A stretch of 44,539 nt of DNA, from assembly GCF_001039355.2 (NCBI RefSeq), contig NW_019776158.1, positions 30,196-74,734 on the forward strand. The letters are read 5' to 3'. Under the pieces are notes generated by a model. The model saw nothing but the letters and a program-made list of their open reading frames with translations. It did not search any database and was not told where the DNA came from. Of this stretch, positions 10,754-22,332 are shown in pieces (the first letter of the stretch is position 1; each line of letters opens with the position of its first letter). Origin of the DNA: Lingula anatina. Its lineage: Eukaryota; Brachiopoda; Lingulata; Lingulida; Lingulidae. A program made the translations under genes and the position numbers.

Positions 10754-12147
10754 ATGGTGTCAATGAAGATAAGGCATCCAAAAGCCACTGCCAGTATTTG
10801 GTCATCAGGAAAGATAACATGTACTGGAGCCACAAGGTGATGACATGGGACTAAAACACAGTTATCTTAAGTCATTGTTTGTAAATATATCGCATAGGTT
10901 ATGGCTGGCACTGACTGTCCTATAAACACTAGATTATCTTCTTCAGGGATGTGGAAGGACAGTATTTGTACATATATCTTATTACATGTGATGTATATTC
11001 TTATCATAGTGAATTGCATGTACTAGCATTGTGTCCTTTGAGGGAGATTGATTTTAATGAAGTTATAAGTAGGATGGATTTTCTTTTATTTTCAGTGAAG
11101 AGGAAGCAAAGAAGGCTGGTAGGAAGGTGGCGAGGGCATTGCAAAAGTTGGGCTTCAACGTCAAGTTTGCTAGTTTCAGGGTTGTCAACGTACTGGCCAC
11201 CTGCATCTTACCCTTCGCAATCAGGATTCAAACTTTCTCAGATGAAAACAGAAATAACGCCAGGTAAAACAGAGTTTGCCTTTTCAGATAAATATTTTCC
11301 ATCTCTGCTCAAGGATATGCATTGATCGAATTACTGTCTGCCATTACCCAGTTCTCCTCTATCTGGTCAGGTTGTAAAAGTTGTTAATAACTATTGTGTC
11401 CCAACAGTTAACCCCCCCCCCCCTTTTCTACATCTGCACAAGGGTTTACATAAAGTTTTCTAGAATTAGTGAAATCATTCCATTATTGTTTATCTAATTA
11501 CACCATGACCCCCTTGTTTCTTTTCTAGTTATGAACCAGAACTGCACCCAGGAGTTACGTACAAAATAAAAGATCCAAAGGCAACATTAAAAGTGTTTTC
11601 CACAGGGAGTATAACTGTTACAGGTAAATATACAAGAGGTTTACAATACAGCTAGAAAATTGTTGGTGCTACCTGACACTGTATTAGATAATGAACAGGG
11701 GTAACGTCTGCCTCTGAGTTCTTTACAGAGAGGATGATCTCTGGTCTTACGGAATTTCTGGTAATTAAAAAAGAATTTGTGCGTACAATGTATGCAGAAC
11801 GCCAACATATATACTGGGACCATATAATTTATATGATCATTCTGTATGACATGGATCACGTGTTCAGGTGGTGATAGTTTTCTCTTTATTTTCTAGCTCC
11901 CCGTGTTTCCAATGTGCAGTCTGCCATTGAACATGTTTATCCTCTGGTCTACGAGCACAAAATGTACAAGCCTCCTTCCTCTGTAAAGACTCTGCCAGAA
12001 GCCGCAGTGGAAGTATCAGGCCCCACTAAAATAAAGCGGAAGAAACCAAAAATTACAAAATCAATAGACTTGGATGAGGAAGACGAGTGCAGCTCATTTG
12101 AGTCAAGTGGTGACGAGAGTTTCAGCTCAGATGCCAGTTTTGACTGA
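10754..12147 (+). CDS. TBPL1: TBPL1 exons 2-5, second haplotype copy (lacks exon 1)
   Basis: Exons 10754-10836, 11096-11263, 11529-11623 and 11897-12147 correspond one-to-one with exons 2-5 of the 5925-8422 model, with the same splice phases. The only residue change I see is Tyr to Phe in the C-terminal serine-rich tail. There is no exon 1 here because the contig begins in intron 1 at the N (10731). Treat it as the other allele, not as a truncated paralogue or pseudogene: every splice site and frame is intact. Confidence 0.9.
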
Positions 12148-13742
12148 GGAGTTTCAGAAATGGGATAGATTATACATTGATGTTACTTTTTCTCTCACGT
12201 GGCATATGACTTGTTTTTGACTCCAATGTTCATTACATTGAACCATAGTTGGAAATAATGCAGCAAAAACGATGCAGTAAAACTTACTGTCAAACACTAT
12301 TGTTACTATAAATGTAAAAGATAAGAGATTTTGAAGTATAAAATTGGATTTCGTCAATCATTTTTTCCCAGTATGAATGTTCATACTGTTTGGATACAGT
12401 TTCAAAACTGATTTACAGTTGAAATATTTAAAATGGAAGGAAAGCTAACACTGCTTGAAGTTATAGGATAGAAGGCCAAGGGTATATTCCAGCTTTAAAC
12501 TTTACAAGTATACAAAGCAAGTATGATTAGAATGTACAAAATCTCATTGATCTCAGAAAGAAACAGATGTTATTAAACATCCCCCTGAAAGTAGTTTTAT
12601 TAAGCAATGTTGTGTGAATGAAGTAGGAGGTGGAGGTGCCTTGCCACACCTGTTTATAAGGTGAGGGTGGACAGGCTCTGGGACAAATATAATGTAAGCA
12701 GTTCTTTTGGAGGTAAATTAATGGCAGGTAATGTGCTGCAAATCACTGGTATACTTTCACCCTCCTCTCATGTTGTATTTCATTATATCAATTGTTAGAT
12801 GATTGTTAGGCACAATTCGTACTGTTATCTCGTGCCAATTAGCAACTGTTTCAGTTTCAAAGGTCATTTTTGTTTGTTATTTGAGAGGTCATCAACCTTT
12901 TCATTGTGTAAGTTTCTACTTTTGTATAATAATAAATTTGGTTATGTAATAAGTGCTCCTGTTGTAGATTTTACATTACACCAGTCAGATTCTCAGACAA
13001 TCCTACAGTGGTTCCCATATCACATATATTTCAGTGCAGGTAATTCAGTATTTTAGACCCCACCCAAATTGCATGCAGATTTAGGCCTACTGAAGCTGCT
13101 AAAAGATTGTTTATTTCCCCTGTACAGTTTCAGTAGACGTGCCAGACATCAGAGCCACTTAGCCAAATTTGGCTAGAAACCCTTCAGAGATGGGTCGATC
13201 CTGCTAGATCGATCTAGGCATGGGAATGGGCTTTTAGGTAATTTCTGGGTACGATTACCGCACCCAAAATAATTAGTACAGAGAAATAAACTACTTATGA
13301 TTTTACCTTCCCCCCCCCCACCACCAAATTTGTACACACGATCTCTTTAAAGATTGCCAAGCACATTTCACAATCTTATCATACTTTATTTATGCAGAAG
13401 ATTTGCATCATAAAAATAATGAACTTTATGCACGATTTAAAACAAAGAGAGACCTGGATTTTTACAAAAGTTCTTTGTTTTAACCATGAATGTCTGCAGA
13501 TTTCTTATATAATGTATTCTACATACTTCCAGTTGTTTTTTAAACAGAATAACCATTATCAACATTCTCACATTGACCAATTGAGGACTTCTATATTATT
13601 GTGAAAAATAAATTAAGTCTTGAAATTAAAAACTTAAAGTCACAGCAGCAAAGCTGTAAGACGATATTTCTGCTTTGTTCATCTTTATTTAGACCAAAAA
13701 AAACAACAATTTGATACAAGATGAACAGCACATATTGCTACA
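12148..13742. other. Tail-to-tail region between TBPL1 and ANAPC15 (copy 2)
   Basis: Allelic counterpart of 8423-10171 without the foldback insertion. It has AATAAA at 12931-12936 (plus), a perfect 16-bp palindrome at 13160-13175, and a minus-strand AATAAA (plus TTTATT at 13684-13689) serving ANAPC15. C-runs near 11405 and 13311 differ in length from copy 1, as expected of homopolymers. No exon was recognised. Confidence 0.55.
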
Positions 13743-14111
13743 TTAGACATCCCAAGATGGAGAGTCATTTGCCAGGTTATCATTGGCTTCCATCTCCACG
13801 TCATCTGCGCTGTCTGGCTCATCTAACATGTCTGTATCTAACTCATCAGGATCTGTACCCGACCCACTGTCAGGCTCATCACCATCCTCTTCATCATCCT
13901 CATCATCATAATGCTCTGCTGCTGTTTTACCAATAGGAATGATATCTTTGTCTTTATCGGCAATGCTCTGCAGCCAGTCTCTGTGTTCTTCTTCAAGCTT
14001 GGAGAGCTCATTCTCATCATCACATGGTTTGTCCACTTGAAACCACAGAGGGTCCACAAGCCTAGGGAGAAGACTTGGGCATATTGGACCATTCATTGCC
14101 ATTGTGGACAT
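13743..14111 (-). CDS. ANAPC15: Anaphase-promoting complex subunit 15 (copy 2, joined to SF3B5 and RCC1)
   Basis: Same 122-residue protein as at 10172-10540. This copy lies in the contig that continues into SF3B5 and RCC1, so it shows the true neighbourhood. The N-terminal half carries the conserved WF/PC and WLQSIADKD motifs that dock on the APC/C. The C-terminal half (about residues 65-122) is almost entirely Asp/Glu/Ser and ends SPSWDV. The start is only 194 bases downstream of the SF3B5 stop on the same strand, so its promoter must be very compact or overlap the SF3B5 3' UTR. Confidence 0.92.
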   Translation of the reverse strand: MSTMAMNGPICPSLLPRLVDPLWFQVDKPCDDENELSKLEEEHRDWLQSIADKDKDIIPIGKTAAEHYDDEDDEEDGDEPDSGSGTDPDELDTDMLDEPDSADDVEMEANDNLANDSPSWDV

Positions 14112-14132
14112 TAAATGCTATATATTCAAATG

Positions 14133-14138
14133 TTTAAT
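14133..14138 (-). terminator. Possible SF3B5 polyadenylation signal
   Basis: Minus-strand ATTAAA (plus TTTAAT), the nearest polyadenylation-type hexamer I see after the SF3B5 stop. It lies only about 22 bases upstream of the ANAPC15 start codon. If used, cleavage would fall at or inside the ANAPC15 coding start. Confidence 0.3.
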
Positions 14139-14305
14139 ACAATGGCTTACAGAAATGTTTGTGCTAACTAAAGACTGCTTTGGCTCTGTCCAGCACAGTG
14201 ACAGGGGCAATATTTTCTGCTATATCAGAATGTTTTCTTCTGTCAAATACACTAATTGTAGTCAAGCCAGTGGACACACTAAAAAAGTCTACACAGTTTC
14301 CGTCT

Positions 14306-14563
14306 CTAATCTTCGGGTCTTTCTGGTGGAGGGCCACAAGGCTGAAGCATTCTTTCCATCAAATTAAATTTCACTCTTGCTTTGGCTTCGTTTTCAACAA
14401 TGGCGAAATAGTTCAGCATATCAAAATGCCCCATGTACGAGGCATTACTGTCTCTGTGTTGGTTTGTAAGCCACTCCCACTTGTTTGTGTCGGCGTGGCC
14501 GGTCCCTATATATTTAGACTGTAGATGCTCTAGCTGACTGTGGATATTATAGCGGTCTCCCAT
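14306..14563 (-). CDS. SF3B5: Splicing factor 3B subunit 5 (SF3b10)
   Basis: Single-exon 85-residue protein, nearly full identity to the family along its length: DRYNIHSQLEHLQSKYIGTG at the N-terminus, ADTNKWEWL, SYMGHFDMLNYFAI, and MLQPCGPPPERPED at the C-terminus. The human protein is 86 residues. SF3B5 is the small structural subunit of the SF3b complex in U2 snRNP, contacting SF3B1 and SF3B3 at the branch-point recognition module. The intronless structure is common for this gene. It lies between ANAPC15 (same strand, downstream) and RCC1 (opposite strand, upstream). Confidence 0.97.
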   Translation of the reverse strand: MGDRYNIHSQLEHLQSKYIGTGHADTNKWEWLTNQHRDSNASYMGHFDMLNYFAIVENEAKARVKFNLMERMLQPCGPPPERPED

Positions 14564-14880
14564 CTCAACAACGCGCCTGTAGTCACAATATGGCGCCGGT
14601 TTACCATGTTCATAAAAGGGATAACGACAAATTTTGAGAATTACCTACCTTTACCTGTATATGCCTTTACAATCATCTTAAAAGAGAAAATATTTATTTT
14701 TGACATTGTGTAGATTATATGAATTACTCATTTCTGAATGCAATTTTTGTATTTCGATAATTTATTTACGTTCATAGTAGATGGTAAACCGGAAGTTGCG
14801 CATATCGTAATAATATAAATGCCGGTCAGTTCAACAACGTGGGTAAAGACCAACAACAGTAATCGGCGTGGTAATACAAC
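14564..14880. promoter_or_regulatory. Bidirectional promoter region of SF3B5 and RCC1, with RCC1 5' UTR exon
   Basis: About 320 bases between the SF3B5 start codon and a strong splice donor (AATACAAC|GTAAGT, exon end 14880). That donor pairs well with the acceptor at 15432, just before the RCC1 start codon, so a non-coding RCC1 first exon probably ends at 14880. The segment includes ATATGGCGCC near 14588, similar to a YY1-type motif, and no TATA box in an obvious place. Divergent sharing by two housekeeping genes is inferred from layout. Confidence 0.5.
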
Positions 14881-15438
14881 GTAAGTACAAGCTTTAAGAC
14901 AGATCTTCCTAGTCTCAACCCATTGATAAATTTTACTTAATTGATTCTTACCTAAAATCAATTGAATGAAGGTGTCATTAATTTATGTTCGCATTTGTTT
15001 ATTATGACTCTTCCTCGACTTGCCCCTTTCAATTCAATTTTAAATCAGCAGTGTGCTTTTGTGCCTGTGTCTTTTTAAATTTATACCAGCTCTGACATCT
15101 TTAATCAGTGAAAAAACAGTTAAATGAATTTTACTCATAAACATTTCTGAACTAAGCTCGCAGTTTGAATAGTACCATAACCCCATTATTTTGGATTAAC
15201 TTTGAAGGAGCACACGTATGACTTCTGGTGCAAAGACAACATGGACGCCTGCACAGCTAAAGGTCACCAAATGTCATCCAGGTCTTGTCATTACAATCCA
15301 TTCATTTTTACATAGTTTTTATCATTATTTTATATTCTATTATTATTATTTTAAGTTTTCACTTGGTTTGTAAAGCATGAACTTTGTAATTCTTTTGAAT
15401 AAAATAAGCCTTATTGTATAATGATATTTCAGTAAAAC

Positions 15439-18400
15439 ATGCCAAGTAAAAGGAGCAGTGTGCAGTCAACCAAACCAACTGAAAAGAGAGGAAGAAAAAG
15501 GGTCATTTCTACAGTAAAAGAAAATGGAACTGTCATTGAAGAGACAGCCAAAAGAATAAAAGGTATTTAAGATTATAAATTATGTCCATTTAGTGTTTGC
15601 TTCCCATTTTTGATCTTGAACACTTTATAGTTTCAGTATTTCTAAAAACAATAAAATTCTGTAAAAATTAATATGTGATGTGAAATATTTCTTATTTACA
15701 AAGTTTCAAAACACTTGAGTAGGATTTAATTAGCAAGCAGATACTGTTGTTGTAATTAATATTTCATTTTATACTTTTTTATAATTTTTATTATTATTTT
15801 AGTATTTCACAGAAGTCACAGAACAGAGAAAGGTTTAGTTTTAACACTTGGGGAGGGCGACGTCGGCCAGCTGGGTTTGGGGGAAGATGTGTTTGAGAGG
15901 AAAAGACCAGGAAAAGTAGATCTGCCTCCAAATGTTATACAAATTGTGGCTGGAGGAATGCATACAGTTTGCTTGACAGAGGAGGGAGAGGTAAGCATGA
16001 AAAAAATTATATTTAAGATAGCAGTGACTACTAACTATTCCAGAGGCTAAGATGTCCAAATCTATTAACCTGAAAGAGTTATTGCAGTCATAAGCAGTTT
16101 TTTAAAATATTAAAATTATTAAAATAGCTCTCCAGGGTTTCCCCCTTGCAAAGAAAAAGAACGCTTAAAGTCTCAATATTTTTTATTCCAGGTGTAGTTA
16201 TAAGGAAAACATATAGCAACATGTAATTTCTAATGCAATAACTTTAAGAGCATTATAAATAGTCTTGATGTTCTCTGTTCAGGTTTACACATTTGGCTGT
16301 AATGATGATGGCTCTCTGGGTAGAGATACATCAGAAGAAGGGTCCGAGGCTTCCCCAGCTAAAGTTACAGACCTCCCATATAAGATTGTCCAAGTCAGTG
16401 CTGGGGACAGTCACACTGCTGCCCTCACAGAAGACGGGAAAGTTTATGCCTGGGGGAATTTCAGGGTGAGCTTACTCTCTCACTAGATAAAGTTAATTGA
16501 AAGAGAAATTAAAATAGGAAAGGAAGGAACTTCTGTTTTAATTTAAATTGATATATATGTTGTTTTGTGATATTTAAAAGAAAGGCATTTATAAGTTGGC
16601 TGACTGTTTTATATAGCTATTGAAATCACATTTGAAATAAATTTAAATGGTATTGAAGTGTGTTTGAAGGTATTTATTGTTTTTGTATTTCTTGTTCATC
16701 AGAGTGGAAGAGCAGTATTTTCTTCATTCAATGTTTTTTTCATTTCATGTTTTTATTACAGGATGCGAGTGGTTCTATAGGTCTCACTGTGGAGGGTCCC
16801 CAGCAGAGGCCCATTGAAATCAACCTGGACAGTGCTGTGGTGAAGATTGTCTCTGGTAGTGACCACTTAGTCTGTCTGGGAGAGGATGGAATCATTTACA
16901 CTTTAGGTAAACCAGGAAGTATTCTGGATAGAGAAGTACAGTCAAGGCTAATTAAATGCATAGTTTAGTTCAGAAAGTCAATGTTTTATGTAGACTTTAT
17001 GTGAATGTGTATTCAAAACACAAGATGATTATTTTCTTCATAGTAACCAATCAGCAGAGTTCCAAGTTTTAAGTTAGTATCAGAAGTTTATTATTATTAC
17101 TAATTTTTCATTCTATTTATTTATGTATTAATTTAGTATTATTTACTAATTTATTTATCTACTTTTCCTATCATATTCTGACACTGGTGTGTAATGTATT
17201 ACCAGGCAATGCAGAGCAGGGACAGCTAGGAAGAGTGGCAGAATGCTTTGCTAGTCGGGGTGGTAGAAAAGGTTTAGGTAGGTAAACAATTGATGCAGGG
17301 CATATAAATAAATAGAAATAAAAATGTGCCAAAAAATTAACCAAAAGAACCCTTTAAAAATAGTTTGAGCCCTTTGTCGGAAAGAATGCAAGAGTGCCTT
17401 GTTTAAATTGGTTAGGAGGGGACAAGCACGTCAAAGGCATTTGAAAAAAGGCCAGAAAAAACAGTTGACATAATTAGGAGACACAATTGGTTTTACCCAG
17501 GTCATTTCCTCCTATTTCAGATTTTATTCTCAGTCCCGGTGTTGTCCACTGTAAGAGGATCCGTGGACAGGGCAAGGTGGTCTTCTCAGACATATGGGCG
17601 GGTACCTATGTCACCTTTGCTCAGATCAAACAGTCTGGGGAAATCTACGGCTGGGGCTTGAACAACTACTACCAGTTAGGTAAGGATGAGGGTGAAAGTA
17701 TTACTGTCGATGTTTCTTTAACATGTAATATGCAGCCATGCAGACGTACAAGTTGTAGATTTCAAATTCTCCTGTTTATTTGCAAATGAGCAATTTCCAC
17801 AGCAGGTTCTGTGAAATCCGAACCTTATGCTTGTTAATAATGTGTTAATGTTAATGGGCATTGATGACAAAATAATAAAAAAATTTCTTTTAATCATTTT
17901 TAATAAGAACAAAAAAGAAAATCCAAGGATTTTTTTTGCTTTTTTGGATGGATACAAAAATAATTATGGAATAAAGGAAGACAGATGAAGCATGTTTAGA
18001 TGTAACAAGTACAGATGGAAAAACATCATTTCAGTTCTGAAAAGGAATCTGTTTTGTGACCCATGTTATAATAATGTATTATATTGTCTTCCACCAGGAG
18101 TTGATGACATGCAGAATAGGTTCGTCCCCGAGAAGTTGGAATCTTTCTCATTTTCCAAAGACTGGAAGACAATTCAAGGAGGTCAACATCATACAGTGGC
18201 TATAGACGGGTCAGGTAAGGGAAAAAATGTAGTTGAAATGTAGTTTGTGGTTTTTGCCCTTCAGATTGTCCCTGTGGCCACAAATGAAGATGTTTGTACT
18301 GACAACAGTGGTAGGATGTTTTACATTTGGTTCATGGCACTGCAACATTTTTCCCAGAGTTTTCTAATCTAGTTAAGTTAGTGTATACATGTTTTGCCAA

Positions 18401-19691
18401 AATACTGCCAATAATTAACATCAGAAAAAGAGAAAACATATTTTTTAATTCTACTAAAACTTACAAAGATTTTTCAAAGATTTCCCGCTTTTTTGGCTGA
18501 ATGTAAATCTTTCTATCTGCAGGAAAAGTGTACACAATGGGGCGGTCTACATACGGCAGACTTGGGCTCGGGGAAAACAATCACGAAGAGAAAATGGTGC
18601 CAACATTAGTGCAAACTTTATCAGGAAAAGGCTGTGTGGATGTGGCTGCAGGGGGCTCTGTGTCATTTGCTGTAACAGGGAAAGGTGAGAAGTAAATTAG
18701 AAATTTCCTCTTAATAATGCCTACACCGACCCACTTTTTCTTGCTATTTTTTAACCACATTACACTAACATTTTTTGCATATTTTCAAAATTTTTTGGTA
18801 ATATTTCTGTTAAAAAAAATGACTTACCAATACCCTAATATCTATTCACAGAGACCAACAGAATGTCATTTTTTATGAAAATTGCCTCTTTTTATATACA
18901 CTTTTATATACATAAGTAAATTTTAACTAAAAAATTGCAGTCTATTTTGAAATAAACTAAGATATTTATATACTTCTATCCTACAGGATATATAACCTTT
19001 TAGAGTGAAGGCTGATATTTTGAGGTAATTTATCTAATTGTGTCTTTGCTGACTTCCCCAGGTGAGATCTTTTCTTGGGGCATGGGCACCAGTAAACAGC
19101 TTGGAGCAGGAGACGAAGAGGAAGATCTCTGGGAACCCACACAGATGCAAGGAAAACAACTAGAAGACAGGTATGGTTGGAAACAGAACATTTGTTTCTT
19201 ATTGTGGAATAAATACTTGAAGAATACTTGATAAATTGAAATGACTATTAATTTTTAGTAAAGTCATAGTATTTATTAATTGTGGAACATTTTCTTTTTA
19301 TTGGTAAGATGAAAAAGTGGATTTATATTTATGAAAGTGAGGTTCACATTCAGCACAATAGAAGTTGGGACGGTTAGTGAAAATATTCATAAAGAGTAAA
19401 TAAATTAAAAGTAAATATTACGTTGCAATGTTATAGTCTTTATCTGATGTTGGGAAGTGTTTCCCAGTTCAAGATTAGTATTAATGATTGCAACCCAGGA
19501 TTATTGCTTTTTTATTCAGTAAGTCTTATATAAGGTTTTTCTGCCTATGTTTTGTGCCTTTTTTTTCTGCCTATGTTATAATATAACAGTGATAAAAGTG
19601 TGTCACAAGTTGCTCTCTGTTCTCCAGGTCGGCATTGATGGTGTCTGCAGGGGGTCAACACACTGTGGTACTGGTCAAAAATAACTCTTAA
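15439..19691 (+). CDS. RCC1: Regulator of chromosome condensation 1 (Ran guanine nucleotide exchange factor)
   Basis: Ten coding exons: 15439-15562, 15803-15990, 16283-16465, 16762-16906, 17206-17277, 17521-17679, 18098-18214, 18523-18684, 19062-19170 and 19628-19691. All are GT-AG with matching phases and give 440 residues (human about 421). The N-terminal 40 residues are Lys/Arg-rich (KRGRKRVIS), as expected for the NLS and chromatin-binding tail. After that come seven propeller repeats with the usual signatures: [94 protein letters not shown], and [10 protein letters not shown] at the end. RCC1 binds nucleosomes and loads Ran with GTP. The non-coding first exon probably ends at 14880. Confidence 0.96.
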
Positions 19692-22332
19692 CACTCCAAG
19701 ACAACGAGACCAACAGCTGTTAAGTCCCTGTCATTGTGATACCAATAGACTTGAAACTTTGATACTTGCTCATCAAGAAGCTGTCTTCATTTTGGAGTTA
19801 ACCTTTTCAATGAACTGTTACCGAGAAAGCTACAATATTTTGATTATGTACAAGTAATTAATGAAGCTAGAAATATTGTGAATTAGACGGGTGCCTGAGC
19901 TGAAAAAATAAAATTCTTGCTTTTATTATATTATATGTCTAGTTCCAGGATACTGTACAAGGTCCATTATATGGTAGTAGACATTATAAAATATGCGTGA
20001 CTTAATAAGTTATAGTTGGAATTTATAGTTTAATTGAAGGGTAGTGTAGTAAATCCACAGGGCTGAAGCCAAGGCTGCATAGTGAAAAAGTGATTTATAG
20101 AAACTGAAATTCCTGGTCATTTTATATTGTACAGAGGCAGTGACATAATTATGGCACCTGTAAAGAGATGAGAGACATTCTGTGCGTGATTTAAAAAGAA
20201 TTTAAGAATAATTCTCTATATTTGTAAACAAACAATTGCTATAGTGTTGTCACATGTTCTGTGCCGGCATGGCGGTAGTGTAGATAGTGAAGTATCAAAG
20301 AACTGTTGAACATTATTTTAATGAAGAAAGTCATTGATTCATAGTGTAAATAGTTCAGTCTCATCAGAACGCCCGTTTTAATGTCTGTTCATACTGGAAG
20401 TGCCGGGGTCCTTATAATACTTTATACTACTTTCGCATTTTACTTTGACCAAGATTTTAATTTTTGGACTGCTATTATTGTTGCTACAAGCAAACACAAT
20501 ATTTATTATGATAGATTATATAGAAAATCACTTGCACTGGTTTCTTTCTTCGTATGGTTTTCTTTGTGTAAGAAATCATTGTATCATTTTATTTTAATGG
20601 CATAATAAAAACAATAGCCACCTGAGTTTGAAATTGTTATATATTCATCATATTGATTCAAAATACTACACATGAATGTAATAATGCAAGTTGTTAGTGG
20701 ACTTCTTTTCACGGTGATCTGCTGGTGATGTTACTCTATTTTTGATCAAGTAAGAAGATATTAAAATTTTTGAAAAACGAGACGATTTATCGACAGGCTG
20801 TGTTCGAGAAGGTTTGTTGCAGCTATACAATGCGGAAATGATTCTGTAGTTTTCTATTTGATGTAAGCTGCAGATATTTGATGGGATAAATATGTGCATC
20901 ATTATATTTATTTGAAGCACACATGAACTTGGCTAGTTTGGTTTCCAACCACTAAGGAAGCAATAGACGACACTTGGTTGTTATTTGCACGATGATGACT
21001 ATGTATATTGAAGCAATGCATTCTATATCTTATGTGTTAAGGTCCACCTTTATTCTTTACGTCATCAAATTATGTCAAAACTTGACCTGGTTTTTATGTC
21101 ATGGTGAGATGCAAAATTATTGTTGACGGTAAGACGGGGAGCGATTTTTTATGTATCGAAATATGACACACATATCTTGTGTAAAATATTGAAATCATTT
21201 TTGTTGTGCAGCATGTGTCAGATACAATGTTTTGGTGAATAAGGCGACGATGACGTGAAACCTTAAGATCAAAGAGTGGAAGGCGTCAGCAAATTCAAAG
21301 TTATTTTTCACAGACTATCTTTCGCCAGTTATTTGCTCCTGGTGTAGTTTACTGAAAAAGCCTCAAAAGCTTTAAATTTAAGATGCGCATTCGTCAAAAA
21401 CACTGCATTCTATACAGTTTTGATCTAATTTTTATTCTTATTATTATTCTTATTAATTTTCTCTTGTATGTATTTGTTTGCGCTTGATATCTACTATTTG
21501 ATGGCTTTCATTTCTTTTCACCTGAGCCAGCCGGGATGTTTTTGAAGCATATACTGTATTTTGCTTTATAATACTATTCAATAACAAAACTTTTAAATAA
21601 AAAGGTTTGTCAATGCCTTCTAATAACAACTCCCCCCCCCCCTCCCGTGCGATAGGATGAACCCTGATGCGTAGGCGGTTACTCAGGTTATGTTGTCCGA
21701 CATAATACCCAGGACACGATTTTCCCATACAAGTCTTGCTGATCGCTGTTTGTATTGGGAATGTGTTCAATATGCCACTTATTGAATTTGTACTTTTAAA
21801 AACAAACGTTGGTCTATTCTTAGAATTTAAAATCATTGAAAACCTTCGCATCCTGTTTCAAGCGTTCTTTGAGATCCTGTGAAGACGTAAGAGTGACGCT
21901 GCACATCCGTAATGAACAATGTTCCGCGTTTGTTTGGTCAGTCTTATTATCACATCTGTGGGCAGCGTTAGTCAGAGAGGTCTTTTTTCATGACGGTGCG
22001 TTTTAATGTTGTTTTAAAACAGGAAACGGATCAATTTGACATTACTTATACACGGCAAAGGGCCTATTGGTATTTGATAAGTATTTTCTGCAGTATAGAA
22101 GCTTATTCACACTCCGACTTTTTGGTTTATTTAACGTGAAACTTAATTCCAAGGACAGGTGCGTCATGCCTGGACAGCTTGTTAACCTAAATGTTGACGT
22201 GGCTTCCAGGCCCGCGTTCCCTTATTTAAACCTGGGACTGATACTGTATCTCTTCATCTTACGAAATAAAAGCAAACATCTGGCGAAGTTTCACATCATA
22301 AGACCCCGCGTCGCCCACTGCTCTGGAAGAAA
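19692..22332. other. RCC1 3' UTR and intergenic region before the LPMO-like gene
   Basis: AATAAA at 19907-19912 is a good RCC1 polyadenylation signal. The rest is AT-rich with no convincing exon. A C-run lies at about 21631-21643. I saw no TATA box, RNA gene or transposon coding sequence. Confidence 0.5.
19907..19912 (+). terminator. RCC1 polyadenylation signal
   Basis: AATAAA about 215 bases after the RCC1 stop codon, within an A-rich stretch. It is a canonical hexamer at a normal 3' UTR distance. Confidence 0.5.

Larger units (their letters stand above)
7005..14302. repeat. Two diverged copies of a 3.6-3.7-kb block around an N (probable unmerged haplotypes)
   Basis: Copy 1 is 7005-10730 and copy 2 is 10732-14302, meeting at the N at 10731. 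Copy 2 begins inside an ATT microsatellite. Both contain TBPL1 exons 2-5 and a full ANAPC15. The copies differ by scattered substitutions and indels; the offset falls from 3727 to 3571, mostly through a 153-bp insertion present only in copy 1. By eye, TBPL1 exons 2-5 differ at 8 sites (7 silent, one Tyr/Phe) and ANAPC15 at about 10 sites (all silent). That is what two functional alleles of a very polymorphic animal would show. A recent duplication cannot be wholly excluded. Confidence 0.85.

Noticed and set aside
10754-12147. Reading the second TBPL1 block as a truncated paralogue or pseudogene
   Set aside because: All exons, splice sites and frames are intact, changes are nearly all silent, and it begins exactly at an N. 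A second allele explains it better.
21038-21275. Weak inverted similarity (TTAAGG with ACGTCATC, and complement)
   Set aside because: Matches are short and interrupted, with different spacing on each side. Not enough to call transposon ends.
21453-21851. 132-residue minus-strand open frame
   Set aside because: No recognisable domain; it crosses a long C-run and has unremarkable composition. Probably chance.
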